From Robertmurraya andreesenii (GTDB taxonomy: Bacteria; Bacillota; Bacilli; Bacillales; Cytobacillaceae), in contig NZ_JAUSTU010000011.1 of NCBI RefSeq assembly GCF_030813005.1, positions 62,001 to 126,000 on the forward strand: DNA of 64,000 nt. The letters are read 5' to 3'. The notes under the pieces are model-generated. The model saw only the letters and a program-made list of their open reading frames with translations. It did not search any database and was not told the origin of the DNA. Each line of letters begins with the position of its first letter. Positions within the stretch are counted from its first letter, which is position 1. The position numbers and the translations under genes are program-made. Positions 25,780 through 35,703 of the stretch are shown here, piece by piece.

Positions 25780-28382
25780 TTATTTTTCACAAAAATAACT
25801 CGATACACCTGGATAACGATAAGAGGCATGAATGCAAGAGCATAAATGGACCCCAGCTCGGAAGGACTTAGTACAGCAATTTCAAATATCCCTTGAAGCC
25901 CTGGAACAAGTAACACTAGATGCAATAAAACAATGCCTATGATAAAGGCATACCAAATAAATTGATTTGAAAAAACACCAATTTTGAATAAAGACTGATT
26001 GCTTCGAGAATTAAAGCCATGCAACAATCTCGCTAAGCATAATGTTGCAAAAGCCATCGTGCTTGCGACCATATGATCACTAGTAGACAACCCAATGGAA
26101 AAGGCAATCAAAGTCGAAATGGCAATTAGAATGCCTTCAAATAAGACCCTTCCTGCGAAAGCTTTGTTAAGAAGGGGCTCATGAATATCCCGTGGTTTTT
26201 CCTTCATAATTTTTTTGTTATAAGGCTCTAGTCCAATGGCAATGGCAGGCAAACTATCAGTCAAAAGGTTAATAAACAAAAGGTGTACCGCTACAAACGG
26301 AACTGGTAAAGCAAAGAACGAAGCATAGAGAACAGTCAAGACAGCCCCTGTATTTCCAGACAAAAGGAATTTGATTGAGTTTTGAATATTAGCATATATA
26401 CTGCGGCCGTTAGAAATGGCTTTCACAATCGTTGAAAAATTATCATCGGTTAACACCATCGAGGATGCTTCTTTTGCCACTTCTGTCCCGGTAATTCCCA
26501 TGGCAACCCCAATATCAGCTTGCTTTAAGGCAGGACCATCATTGACACCATCCCCTGTCATCGCAACCACATTTCCTTTTTCCTGCCAGGCCTTGACGAT
26601 TCTTATTTTATGTTCCGGTGAAACCCTCGCATAAACAGAAAGGTCAGCAACCCTTTCCTTCAGCATTTCATCGGACCATTTCTCAATTTCCATCCCTTCG
26701 ACAGCTTCGGAATCATCCTTCAGTATCCCGATTTGGCGAGCAATCGCAGATGCCGTAATTTTATGATCCCCTGTTATCATAACTGGTTTAATCCCTGCAC
26801 CAATACATGCAGCGACGGCTTCATGGGATTCCTCTCTCGGTGGGTCCATCATGGCCGTTAATCCGACAAAGGTAAGACCATATTCATCTTCTAGACTTAC
26901 TGAGTGATCCATTTCCATTTCTTTATAAGCAAAGGCCAGAACCCTCAATCCATTCTTAGAAAAATTCTGATTGATTCCTTCAATTTCTTCATGATCCTTC
27001 TCCGTAAATCTTCTTATTCCCTCTGAGGTTTCTATGTATTCCACCCGTGATAAAAGGACATCCACAGCTCCCTTTGTAAACATCAGATGCTTTCCTTCGT
27101 ACTGATTCACCGTGCTCATCAGCTTTCGATTTGAATCAAAAGGAAGCTCATCAATGCGAACGTATTTTTCCCGCATGATTAGTTCATCATAATGATGCTC
27201 CTCACCAAAATTAACAAGGGCGACCTCAGTCGGATCACCAATTTCCTTGTTTTCGATTGTCACGGCATCATTACACAAAAGACACATAAGAACCATTCTT
27301 TTTTCAAGCGGATTATCCATTTTTAGCTCGCCATGTTCAAGCACTTGATGGTCCACATAAACCTTCTGCACTGTCATTTTATTCTGAGTTAAGGTACCCG
27401 TCTTATCCGAGCAGATGACGGAGATGCTCCCTAAGCTTTCAACAGCATGAAGTTTTCTTACAATCGCATTTTCCTTCGCCATTTTCTGGGTTCCAAAGGC
27501 AAGAACAATCGTCACGATCGAGCTTAGGGCCTCAGGAATCGCAGCTACGGCAAGGGCCACGGCAAACATAAAGGAATCAACAAGATCATGTCCTCTCCAC
27601 ATATCCAACGCAAAAATCAGGATCGCTATCCCGATAATCAATAAAGCGAGCTTTTTCCCAAACTCATCAAGACTTGCCTGGAGAGGCGTCTTTTTCTCCT
27701 GTGCAGATTCCAAGAGATTAGCAATCTTCCCTATCTCTGTATCCATTCCGATATTCGTTACTGCGACAACAGCTCGGCCGTAGGTCACATAGCTCCCTGA
27801 AAAAACCATATTTTTCTTGTCAGCAATCGGAACCTCATTTTGTTGAATTGGCTCCTCATCCTTGAGCACACTTAAAGATTCACCAGTCAACGAACTTTCG
27901 TTCACCTGAAGGCTATGATTTTCTATAATCCTCCCATCTGCACTAACAAAATCACCTGCATCGAGAGAAAGAATATCCCCTACCACCACTTCTCTTGAGG
28001 GGATTTCAATGATTTGCCCGTCCCTTAAAACCTTCGCATTTGGAGCAGATAGGGATTTTAGGCTATTAAGACTCGCCTCCGCCTTCATATGCTGAACTGT
28101 TCCAAGAATGGCATTAAGAATAAGGACCACCAAAATAACAATCGTACTTTCTATTTCACCAAGAAATGCCGATATGAGGGCCGCAATAATCAATATAATG
28201 ACAAGAAAATCCTTAAACTGTTCAATAAACACCTGAATTATGCCTTTCCTCTTCCCTTCGGCTAATTCATTATATCCATACTGTTTTCGTCTTTCCTCTA
28301 CTTCTTCTGTTGTTAAGCCGGCCTTGGTTACATTCAAGGTCTTAAGAACTTCTGTAAGCGACATTTTAAAAAAGCTCGGCAT
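25776..28382 (-). CDS. Calcium-type P-type ATPase (SERCA/YloB-like)
   Basis: 868 residues. Order of motifs: actuator loop SLTGES near 170, helix-4 motif IPEALSS near 285, phosphorylation site DKTGTLTQNK near 330, nucleotide-domain FTKGAVD near 445, hinge GDGVNDGPALK near 600, and the helix-6 motif NLLTDSLPAIAIG. These are the marks of Ca2+-transporting P2A ATPases; the Pro-Glu-Ala-Leu in helix 4 and the Thr-Asp in helix 6 supply cation ligands. Some relatives are linked to Mn2+. It precedes the Mn-riboswitch terC on the same strand but has its own start, with AAGGGGA before ATG 28382. Confidence 0.92.
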   Translation of the reverse strand: MPSFFKMSLTEVLKTLNVTKAGLTTEEVEERRKQYGYNELAEGKRKGIIQVFIEQFKDFLVIILIIAALISAFLGEIESTIVILVVLILNAILGTVQHMKAEASLNSLKSLSAPNAKVLRDGQIIEIPSREVVVGDILSLDAGDFVSADGRIIENHSLQVNESSLTGESLSVLKDEEPIQQNEVPIADKKNMVFSGSYVTYGRAVVAVTNIGMDTEIGKIANLLESAQEKKTPLQASLDEFGKKLALLIIGIAILIFALDMWRGHDLVDSFMFAVALAVAAIPEALSSIVTIVLAFGTQKMAKENAIVRKLHAVESLGSISVICSDKTGTLTQNKMTVQKVYVDHQVLEHGELKMDNPLEKRMVLMCLLCNDAVTIENKEIGDPTEVALVNFGEEHHYDELIMREKYVRIDELPFDSNRKLMSTVNQYEGKHLMFTKGAVDVLLSRVEYIETSEGIRRFTEKDHEEIEGINQNFSKNGLRVLAFAYKEMEMDHSVSLEDEYGLTFVGLTAMMDPPREESHEAVAACIGAGIKPVMITGDHKITASAIARQIGILKDDSEAVEGMEIEKWSDEMLKERVADLSVYARVSPEHKIRIVKAWQEKGNVVAMTGDGVNDGPALKQADIGVAMGITGTEVAKEASSMVLTDDNFSTIVKAISNGRSIYANIQNSIKFLLSGNTGAVLTVLYASFFALPVPFVAVHLLFINLLTDSLPAIAIGLEPYNKKIMKEKPRDIHEPLLNKAFAGRVLFEGILIAISTLIAFSIGLSTSDHMVASTMAFATLCLARLLHGFNSRSNQSLFKIGVFSNQFIWYAFIIGIVLLHLVLLVPGLQGIFEIAVLSPSELGSIYALAFMPLIVIQVYRVIFVKNN

Positions 28383-28548
28383 CTGGATTCCCCTTCCATT
28401 TTCTCTACTATAATTATGACAAATTTTAACTCCCTTCTCACTAATTTTTTTAATGTTCTTTGTGAAGCTTAGAAAAGGAGGGTATCATTCAGACATGCCA
28501 TCGACAATGAATGATTCACATAAAAAAGAGAGAAGCACACGCTCCTTT

Positions 28549-30075
28549 CTAATTTTCTGCTAATTTTGTTTTTACTTTGGGCTTTGATTTTTCTCCCACT
28601 TGCTCATCTGATTGTGTAGCCCGCTTGATAAATAATGCAAGAATCAACGCAACAATAGCAATCCAGCCTGCGACAAAGAAGGCATCATTAATTCCCTCAA
28701 GCATAGCCTGTGCACCGATTTGCTGCTTCATTTGTGCAATAGCAGCGGCATCTGGCTGACCTTGAAACGACTTCATCGCATCCTTGGCAATCTCCTTCGC
28801 ATGTGTTTCCGTACGTGTTGACATCACCGTTACTAAAAGAGCCGTCCCGATGGCACCTGAAACCTGATTTAAGGTATTGTTCATCGCTGTGCCATGTGGA
28901 TAGAATTTTCTCGGTAGCTGATTCAGTCCATTTGTGGAAACTGGCATCATAACCATAGACATACCAAACATACGGACCGTATAAAGAATGATTAAATGTG
29001 TATAGGTAGTTTCTAGAGTTAATTTAGCAAAATAGAAGGTCGTGATGACCGTAATAGTTAAACCAATGATTGCTAGAATGCGTCCACCGAATTTATCAAA
29101 TAATTTTCCTGTTATAGGAGACATCACTGCCATCACAAGCGCCCCTGGAAGCATCAACAACCCAGCGTCCATCGGTGAGATTCCTCGCAAATTCTGAACA
29201 TAGATAGGCAGTAGAAGCATCCCTGAGAACATCGCCATATTTACAACCATTGTGATCGATGACGATAAGGCAAACATCGGGTACCTGAAGACCTTGAAAT
29301 TGAGCATTGGGCTTTCGAACTTCGATTGTCGAAGGATGAACCAAATCAAGGCAATAACACCTGCGGTAATAGTCCCGTATACATATGGGCTATCCCATCC
29401 TTTAGCGCCAGCAGAGCTGAATCCGTACAATAAACCACCAAAACCGATACTAGATAAGATAAGGGAAAGAAAATCAAGACGCTTATTGATTTTTTCCTTT
29501 TGATCTTTTAGTAAGAAAAAGCCGATAATGAGTATGATAATCGCAATCGGAGTGATAAAGTGAAAGAGCATTCTCCAATCATAATGCTCAATGATCCATC
29601 CTGACAGGGTTGGACCAATAGCTGGCGCTGCCATTAGAATCAGTCCGAATACTCCCATCGCTGCCCCCCTCTTATGAACTGGGAAGCTGACAAGCATGAC
29701 ATTCATTAATAGAGGCATCAATAGCGCCGAACCAGATGCCTGAAGCATACGCCCTGCCAGTAAAATTGGGAACACATGGGCCAAACCTCCAATAATCGTA
29801 CCCATGGAAAATAGGAACATCGCAACCAAGAAGATGCGACGCACGGTATACTTTTCAATTAAGAATGCAGTTGTTGGTATCAAAACCCCGTTAACCAACA
29901 TGAAGCCTGTCGTCAACCATTGAACGGTTGTTGGACCGACCTCAAGCTCGTTCATTATAGAAGGTAGCGCAATATTTAGAAGCGTATTGTTTAAGAATGC
30001 GATAAATGCCCCGATCATCAAAATAGCAATAATTCCATACGGTGGGCGATCCGTATGTTGAATAGAACCTTCCAA
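28549..30075 (-). CDS. MFS drug exporter, DHA2 family (EmrB/QacA-like)
   Basis: 508 residues with 14 predicted membrane helices. The conserved LAGRMLQASGSALLMPLLMN (motif C-like) and GPTLSGWIIEHYDWRMLFHF are typical of DHA2 exporters such as LmrB, Mdr and EmrB. The substrate is unknown. It diverges from a TetR gene across 194 bp that contains TGAAC/GTTCA palindromes, so it is probably the target of that repressor. The ATG 30075 follows GGGGGAA. Confidence 0.9.
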   Translation of the reverse strand: MEGSIQHTDRPPYGIIAILMIGAFIAFLNNTLLNIALPSIMNELEVGPTTVQWLTTGFMLVNGVLIPTTAFLIEKYTVRRIFLVAMFLFSMGTIIGGLAHVFPILLAGRMLQASGSALLMPLLMNVMLVSFPVHKRGAAMGVFGLILMAAPAIGPTLSGWIIEHYDWRMLFHFITPIAIIILIIGFFLLKDQKEKINKRLDFLSLILSSIGFGGLLYGFSSAGAKGWDSPYVYGTITAGVIALIWFILRQSKFESPMLNFKVFRYPMFALSSSITMVVNMAMFSGMLLLPIYVQNLRGISPMDAGLLMLPGALVMAVMSPITGKLFDKFGGRILAIIGLTITVITTFYFAKLTLETTYTHLIILYTVRMFGMSMVMMPVSTNGLNQLPRKFYPHGTAMNNTLNQVSGAIGTALLVTVMSTRTETHAKEIAKDAMKSFQGQPDAAAIAQMKQQIGAQAMLEGINDAFFVAGWIAIVALILALFIKRATQSDEQVGEKSKPKVKTKLAEN

Positions 30076-30112
30076 GTTTATTCCCCCTTATTAGACATGT
30101 AGTCCATTATAT

Positions 30113-30127
30113 TGAACCTATCGTTCA
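30113..30127. promoter_or_regulatory. Inverted repeat, probable TetR operator
   Basis: TGAACCTATCGTTCA in the divergent promoter region between the MFS and TetR genes, followed closely by a further GAAC (30132). A perfect TGAAC/GTTCA dyad in this place fits a TetR operator. Confidence 0.5.
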
Positions 30128-30269
30128 TGCAGAACATAAAATATATCATATAACAGCGGTTCAAAAATTGTCAAACCATAAATATTCTGTTTGTAAAAAT
30201 AATGATTATCCTATACTATAAATTATACTGGCAGTCTATTTTCATGATATAACCAGCAGGTGATTAGGA

Positions 30270-31166
30270 ATGAAGGACAGGAAGCAGCACGTCATTAAGA
30301 TGGCTCACCAATTATTTATAGATAAAGGATTTCAAGCCACGTCCATCCAAGATATTTTGGACTACAGCGGCATCTCCAAGGGAACTTTCTATAATTATTT
30401 TTCTTCAAAAAATGAACTATTAATAGCCCTCTTAAAGTCCATTTATGAAAAAATCAATAAAAAACGAAATGAACTACTGATGGGTCAAGATCCGAGCGAT
30501 ATCGAAGTGTTTATCAAGCAAATCGAAATTCAGCTGGAGATGAACCGGTCCAATAACTTATCCTCCCTTTTTGAGGAGGTCTTCTTCTCAAATGATGAAG
30601 AGCTGAAACAGTTTATTAAAAAGGGACACTTTAGAGTGATTCGTTGGACTCATAATCGATTTAAGGATATCTTTGGTCATGATAAGGAACCGTATCTATT
30701 AGATTGTTCCATTATGTTTCTAGGGATCCTTAATCATAATTACAAATATTACTCAATTGAATCAAACTCAAGAACGGCGATCAAAAAGGTTGTCAGGTAC
30801 AGTGTGAACCGGATCGTGAAAATAGTGGAGGAAGTAGCAGAATCGGGTGAACAACTCCTCCCACCGGAAAAATTAACCTCCTGGTTGCCAGATTGCAAAA
30901 AGAGCACAAAGGCTTTACAACAGAAGCTTCAGCATTCCATTTTATCACTGAAAAAATCACTTCATCACAGCCATGAGCCATTAAAATATATCGAGCTTCT
31001 TGATTTTATCCTTGATGAGCTTGTGAACACAAAGGAACCTCGAAAATTTTTAATTGAAAGTGTTCTCTCAGTCCTAAAGACAGAGCCTTCCCTCTTCAAG
31101 GCAGGAGATATGCAGAAGTTGGAAGAGCAGATCAAACAATACTTTATAAACGAAGAGCTACTCTAA
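30270..31166 (+). CDS. TetR/AcrR family regulator with long C-terminal domain
   Basis: 298 residues, longer than the usual 190-220. The N-terminal HTH reads FQATSIQDILDYSGISKGTF then YNYFSSKNELL, a clear TetR signature. The C-terminal part is helical and includes a ligand domain of the type seen with DHA2 exporters. ATG 30270 is preceded by AGGTGATTAGGA. It probably represses the divergent MFS exporter and itself. Confidence 0.9.
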   Translation: MKDRKQHVIKMAHQLFIDKGFQATSIQDILDYSGISKGTFYNYFSSKNELLIALLKSIYEKINKKRNELLMGQDPSDIEVFIKQIEIQLEMNRSNNLSSLFEEVFFSNDEELKQFIKKGHFRVIRWTHNRFKDIFGHDKEPYLLDCSIMFLGILNHNYKYYSIESNSRTAIKKVVRYSVNRIVKIVEEVAESGEQLLPPEKLTSWLPDCKKSTKALQQKLQHSILSLKKSLHHSHEPLKYIELLDFILDELVNTKEPRKFLIESVLSVLKTEPSLFKAGDMQKLEEQIKQYFINEELL

Positions 31167-31196
31167 ATCTTATGAGGAAAATAGAGTAGTTTTTTT
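31157..31196 (+). terminator. Terminator of the TetR gene
   Basis: CTACTCTA (31158-31165) pairs with TAGAGTAG (31182-31189) and is followed by seven T. The stem includes the stop codon of the gene. Confidence 0.75.
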
Positions 31197-32052
31197 AATG
31201 GAGTTTGCCATCCACATATTTTCCATAATCCGGGAGAGCAATCGTATCAAATTCTCTTACAAGTCTTTCTAGACTTTCAGATAATAAATCACCAGACATT
31301 GGTAGCCCATGACCAGTGACTGCCACCAAAGGCTTTAACGCTTCTAGCTTCATAACAGATTCTTTTGCAGCCTTCCAATCTGTCGTTAAGTATCTTGGGG
31401 GGCCGCTAATTTCTTGTTCTTGGGTTAGCACTTTATATAAATATTCCTGCTTGACCATCACAAAGGCATCTCCAGCAATTAAAGTACAATCTGATTCTCT
31501 GAAAAAGGACACATGACCTGGAGTATGCCCAGGAGTATGAATCCACTTAAATCCTGGCATATAAGGAATCGTTCCATCGGTTGGAAGCTGCTCCACCCGA
31601 TCTCCCAAATTGATCGGTTCAATCGGAAACATTGGGGACATTTTGGCTACCATTCCACCTTCAACGGTTGGATCCGGTTCCGGATAGCTCATTTTTCCTG
31701 TCAAAAATGGCATTTCTAATTCATGGGCATACACCGGAACCTCCCAATACTTCACCAGTTCAATCACCGCACCAATATGATCGAAATGTCCATGCGTTAA
31801 AATGATCGCTTTTGGACGAGCATCTGAACCGAATCGCTCCTCTGTTGCTCCAATAATTTCATCCGCAGAATTGGGCATTCCCGCATCTATCAATACAAAA
31901 TCCTTCGTTTCTGGATGGCCTACTAATTGAAAATTAACAATTTGCACGGTGTGGTTGTACAAATCGGGCAATACCTCAATCCCAATCCCACTTCCAATCG
32001 AAGTTGCAGGTATGTATTTATGATCGCTGCCATAGCTCATTTCCTTCTCCAT
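31195..32052 (-). CDS. Metallo-beta-lactamase-fold hydrolase
   Basis: About 285 residues with the MBL zinc motif THGHFDHIG near 115 (numbered from ATG 32052), a further His in HTPGHTPGHVSFF, Asp in IAGDAF and a late His in VTGHGLPM. It is a two-metal hydrolase of unknown substrate, of the glyoxalase II-like group. The frame is open to 32148, but that region holds the opuA terminator hairpin, and AGGGTGGG lies just before ATG 32052, so the shorter form is preferred. It follows the opuA operon on the same strand but after a terminator. Confidence 0.85.
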   Translation of the reverse strand: MEKEMSYGSDHKYIPATSIGSGIGIEVLPDLYNHTVQIVNFQLVGHPETKDFVLIDAGMPNSADEIIGATEERFGSDARPKAIILTHGHFDHIGAVIELVKYWEVPVYAHELEMPFLTGKMSYPEPDPTVEGGMVAKMSPMFPIEPINLGDRVEQLPTDGTIPYMPGFKWIHTPGHTPGHVSFFRESDCTLIAGDAFVMVKQEYLYKVLTQEQEISGPPRYLTTDWKAAKESVMKLEALKPLVAVTGHGLPMSGDLLSESLERLVREFDTIALPDYGKYVDGKLH

Positions 32053-32114
32053 AAAACCCACCCTTATCATTTCAAAATCAAACAAAGTATCTCCTTGATT
32101 AGAAATTCTATGAT

Positions 32115-32150
32115 TAAAAAAATGGTGCCTAGTCACCCTAGACACCATTA
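32115..32150 (-). terminator. Terminator of the opuA operon
   Basis: On the minus strand AATGGTGTCTAG and CTAGGCACCATT form a stem followed by seven T, five bases after the opuAC stop codon. Confidence 0.85.
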
Positions 32151-32154
32151 GACC

Positions 32155-33063
32155 TTATAAGTCTTCAATTGAATCGGCTTCAACATATGCTGGAACAACT
32201 AAGCCTGTTTTTGCTCCTTCAAGATTCGCTCCCAGTCCTTCAAGTTTGTCACCGTACTCATCTAAGTAATCAGCATGGGTCAGCGGCAGCCAGCCCGCAA
32301 CCATTCCATCTGCATCTCCTTGTGCAACGGCAGCAAACATTGGGCCTGCCTCTAATTGAATTAATTCAACCTTATAGCCGATACTCTCTAATACCTTTCC
32401 AACCACATTGGTACTTGCAATTTCTGAATCCCAAGCTACATAGGTAAGCTTAATTTTTTCCCCATCAACTTCATCAGCACCCTTTGTCCACTCAGCTACC
32501 TTGTCACTATTCTCTTCAATCCATTTAGAAGCAGCTTCTGCTGGGTCTGCTCCTTCTTGAATTTCAACCATGACTGCAGCCATATCATCCGGTGTCCAGT
32601 AAAATTGATCCAGTACCGTATAAGCACTCGGCTCGTCATCCTTTAATCCTTGACGTACAAAGGTTTCGATCGTTTCTTCTTCCCCGTATATTCCTTTTGG
32701 ATCCTCTAAATATTTCAAATCAAACTTGGCAAACTTCCAATGTGGTGTCCAACCAGTAATAATAATTGGTTCTTTTTTTTCATAGGCCTTTTGGAGCTCT
32801 GATGCCATCGCAGCGGATGAGGATTCAACGAGCTTCCAATCAGCTAGATTATCATAATCTTCAAGAGCCTTCGCCGTTGCCTTCATTATGCCTGCCCCTG
32901 GCTCAATTCCAATAATTTTATAGTTCACTTGCTCTGCGATAGAATCCTTACTTTTTCCATCCCCAGACGACCCACCGGAACTTTCCTTCCCACCACATGC
33001 AGCTAACAACATTGTGACAAACAATACTAAGGAAAGGTAGAACTTTTTCTTATACATGAACAT
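32155..33063 (-). CDS. opuAC: Glycine betaine-binding lipoprotein OpuAC
   Basis: The extracellular substrate-binding protein of the OpuA osmoprotectant importer. The 302 residues start with a lipoprotein signal ending MLLAACGG (Cys near 23). Aromatic residues for the betaine cage are present (ITGWTPHWKFAKFDL, TYVAWDSEIAST, AGWLPLTHADYL). Length fits OpuAC (about 293). It is last in the opuAA-opuAB-opuAC operon, 20 bp after opuAB, and followed by a terminator. Confidence 0.93.
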   Translation of the reverse strand: MFMYKKKFYLSLVLFVTMLLAACGGKESSGGSSGDGKSKDSIAEQVNYKIIGIEPGAGIMKATAKALEDYDNLADWKLVESSSAAMASELQKAYEKKEPIIITGWTPHWKFAKFDLKYLEDPKGIYGEEETIETFVRQGLKDDEPSAYTVLDQFYWTPDDMAAVMVEIQEGADPAEAASKWIEENSDKVAEWTKGADEVDGEKIKLTYVAWDSEIASTNVVGKVLESIGYKVELIQLEAGPMFAAVAQGDADGMVAGWLPLTHADYLDEYGDKLEGLGANLEGAKTGLVVPAYVEADSIEDL

Positions 33064-33083
33064 TTCCCCCTTGTTATTGGTTC

Positions 33084-33911
33084 TTATTTTTTAATCCCGA
33101 TATTTTGTGAAATCCGGTCTAAAATGATTGCTAAAATGACAATTACAAAACCGGCCTCAAACCCTACTCCAACTTTAATTTGTGTGACTGCTCGGTACAC
33201 ATCTGCTCCAAGTCCAGGCGCTCCTACAAGGGAGGCAATGACCACCATTGAAAGTGATAGCATGACGCTTTGATTAATACCCGCCATAATCGTTGGCATG
33301 GCTAGTGGCAGTTGAACCTTTAATAGCTTCTGTTTGGTCGTTGAACCAAACGCATTAGCAGCCTCTATCAGATCCTCTGGAACCTGGCGAATACCAAGAT
33401 TGGAAAGTCGAATCGTTGGTGGCATCGCAAAAATAACTGAGGCAATAATGCCTGGCACCACTCCAATCCCAAAGAAGAGAATGGCTGGAATTAAATACAC
33501 GAACGCTGGCATTGTCTGCATAAAGTCAAGAATTGGCGTAACAATATTCCGGGCACGATCATTTTGGGAAATTCCAATCCCAATCGGAATTCCAATCACA
33601 ATGGAAATAATGACAGAGGTTAGCACAAGTGCCAAAGTGTCAATCGTTCCATCCCAATAACCTAGGTTATAGATTAGGAGAAGGCCGATTGCAGTGAAAA
33701 TTGCGGTTGACCACCGGCTTACCCAAAGGGCAATTCCAGTAAAGAGTATGATAAGAATAGAAGGAGGTATTATTGTTAAAAGCCAAACAAGTAAATCTAC
33801 AAAACTTCCAATTCCATCCGAAATAAGATTGAAAAATGGTTCTAGTGTATCACGAAGAAAATTGACAAAATGATCAATCCACTCGGCAAGAGGTATTTTT
33901 GGAATCGCCAT
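33084..33911 (-). CDS. opuAB: Glycine betaine transporter permease OpuAB
   Basis: The membrane subunit of OpuA. 275 residues with about six helices and the permease signature EAANAFGSTTKQKLLKVQLP near residue 185. Close in length to B. subtilis OpuAB (282). It starts one base after the opuAA stop, so it is translationally coupled to the ATPase. Confidence 0.94.
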   Translation of the reverse strand: MAIPKIPLAEWIDHFVNFLRDTLEPFFNLISDGIGSFVDLLVWLLTIIPPSILIILFTGIALWVSRWSTAIFTAIGLLLIYNLGYWDGTIDTLALVLTSVIISIVIGIPIGIGISQNDRARNIVTPILDFMQTMPAFVYLIPAILFFGIGVVPGIIASVIFAMPPTIRLSNLGIRQVPEDLIEAANAFGSTTKQKLLKVQLPLAMPTIMAGINQSVMLSLSMVVIASLVGAPGLGADVYRAVTQIKVGVGFEAGFVIVILAIILDRISQNIGIKK

Positions 33912-33912
33912 C

Positions 33913-35121
33913 CTAATTCACCTCTTTTCCATTCAATTGAATTTCATCACCTGCAAGAGCTGCCAGCACCGCACCGCGAACAATGATTCCCTCTAAGCGG
34001 TTTTCCTCATCTACAACGGCGACAGGTAATGAAGCTGTAGCTACGCACTCGAGTAGATCCGTTAATAAAGTATCGGGTGAGACAGTCTGTATATCACGAA
34101 TCATCACTTCTTCAATTTTCTTCCCATTTTTCACTGCATCCGCTGCATCCTGTGCCGTAATCGCCCCTATTAGCTTACGGCCTTTGTCGACGATATACAC
34201 ACTCGAGATCCCAACCTCCTTCATAATTTGGAGTGCCACTCTCGGCCCCCTTTCAGCAAGGAGTTTCTCTGGGCGCTTCATCACGTGGGCAGCAGTTAAG
34301 ACCTTCGATAAATCAACATCCTCGACAAAACGTTCCACATAATCATTGGCAGGATTCATTAGAATTTCTTCTGCCGTCCCGATCTGAACGATGGAACCAT
34401 CCCTCATGAGAGCGATTCTGTCACCAAGTCGCAGCGCTTCATCTAAATCATGGGTAATGAAAATAATCGTTTTCTCCATTTTCTCCTGCAGTTCAAGCAG
34501 TTCGTTCTGCATATCCTTGCGAATTAGTGGATCAAGGGCACTAAAGGCCTCATCCATGAGTAAAATATCCGGATCATTAGCCAAAGCTCTTGCTAGACCA
34601 ACCCGTTGCTGCATTCCACCACTAAGCTCACTTGGATAACTATTTTCATAGCCTTCTAGACCCACTAGGCGCAAGGCTTCCATCGCTTTTTCCCTCTGAG
34701 TCTTCTTATCTATTCCCCTCATTTCAAGCCCATACTCCGTATTACTTAATACGGTTCGGTGTGGGAACAAAGCAAACTTTTGAAAGACCATGCCCAATTT
34801 TGTCCTCCGAACCTCTCTTAGATCCTTGGGCTTCATTTTGACAATGTCTTGTCCATCAATTAGGACTTCACCACTTGTTGGATCAATGAGTCGATTAAAC
34901 ATTCGGACGAGCGTGGATTTTCCACTTCCTGAGAGACCCATAATGACAAAAATCTCACCAGCGTACACCTTGAAGCTAGCCTTATTTACGCCAACGGTCA
35001 TCCCCGTTTTTTCGAGAATTTCCTTTTTCGTCATGCCCTCATTTAGCATTTTTACACCTTGCTGGGGTGATTTCCCGAAAATTTTCGAGACATTTCGAAC
35101 CTCTATTTTTGGATCATTCAT
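33913..35121 (-). CDS. opuAA: Glycine betaine transporter ATPase OpuAA with CBS domains
   Basis: ATPase subunit of OpuA, 402 residues. The ABC domain has Walker A GLSGSGKST near 62, signature ELSGGMQQR near 167 and Walker B ILLMDEAFSALD near 186. Two CBS modules follow (about 280-390), which in OpuA sense ionic strength and gate transport in high salt. The N-terminal MNDPKIEVRNVSKIFGK is typical. First gene of the operon; the ATG is preceded by GAGGTG. Confidence 0.95.
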   Translation of the reverse strand: MNDPKIEVRNVSKIFGKSPQQGVKMLNEGMTKKEILEKTGMTVGVNKASFKVYAGEIFVIMGLSGSGKSTLVRMFNRLIDPTSGEVLIDGQDIVKMKPKDLREVRRTKLGMVFQKFALFPHRTVLSNTEYGLEMRGIDKKTQREKAMEALRLVGLEGYENSYPSELSGGMQQRVGLARALANDPDILLMDEAFSALDPLIRKDMQNELLELQEKMEKTIIFITHDLDEALRLGDRIALMRDGSIVQIGTAEEILMNPANDYVERFVEDVDLSKVLTAAHVMKRPEKLLAERGPRVALQIMKEVGISSVYIVDKGRKLIGAITAQDAADAVKNGKKIEEVMIRDIQTVSPDTLLTDLLECVATASLPVAVVDEENRLEGIIVRGAVLAALAGDEIQLNGKEVN

Positions 35122-35397
35122 CTTTTCACCTCAATTGATTTCGGTTTGTTTTTCAGAATTTTTCACCCGCATATTTAAAGTGTAGACCTATCAATAATCT
35201 GAAACAAACTTGATATCCCTCTATATTCCGCGGTAACCACGGATATCCTCGTGTCTCGTTCGTTTAACTGGCAAATCCTTAAAGTTCTTCCATATTCCTC
35301 CCATATCCTCCAGATAACTTCAGGTCCGCATAAAAAGGGACCCCACAAAGCTTCATATGTGGCAGGCCTCTTATAGTTAATGTACAGTTTGACTCTA

Positions 35398-35465
35398 GCC
35401 TTATACGTGTGCGTGAATGGGTTTTATTCGGTACGAAAAACGTTATGAACGTACGCGTATAAGGC
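35398..35465. other. Long inverted repeat in the opuA-diguanylate cyclase gap
   Basis: Arms 35398-35414 and 35449-35465 are complementary over 17 positions with two mismatches (GCCTTATACG and CGTATAAGGC at the outer ends) around a 34-base loop. The 35122-35658 gap is otherwise A+T-rich upstream sequence of opuAA on one side and of the cyclase on the other; no gene is supported. Confidence 0.5.
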
Positions 35466-35647
35466 GGTATATAAGTCAATACAGAATATAACAGAGCTTA
35501 GTTAATAAACTTTGATTCTAACTTCGCTTTTGATTTTTTTCCTTCGAGCTAATCATACTAAAAATTGCGCTCTCCTATCATCGTGAAATCATTGAAAGTT
35601 TCCATAAATATTTGTAGATTTCTATATTGGCTTTTCCTTTTGTTTGC

Positions 35648-35653
35648 TATAAT
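35648..35653 (+). promoter_or_regulatory. -10 box of the diguanylate cyclase gene
   Basis: Perfect TATAAT five bases before an in-frame ATG at 35659; a -35-like TATTGG lies about 17 bp upstream. Transcription would begin at or after that ATG, so translation must start further down at 35704. Confidence 0.6.
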
Positions 35654-35703
35654 ACGAAATGTCAAAGCAAAATAAAAAAGTAGATAAATTCGGAGTATCT
35701 AAT

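Noticed and set aside
35659..35703. Upstream start (ATG 35659) for the diguanylate cyclase
   Set aside because: It lies five bases after a perfect -10 box, so it would be at or before the transcript start.
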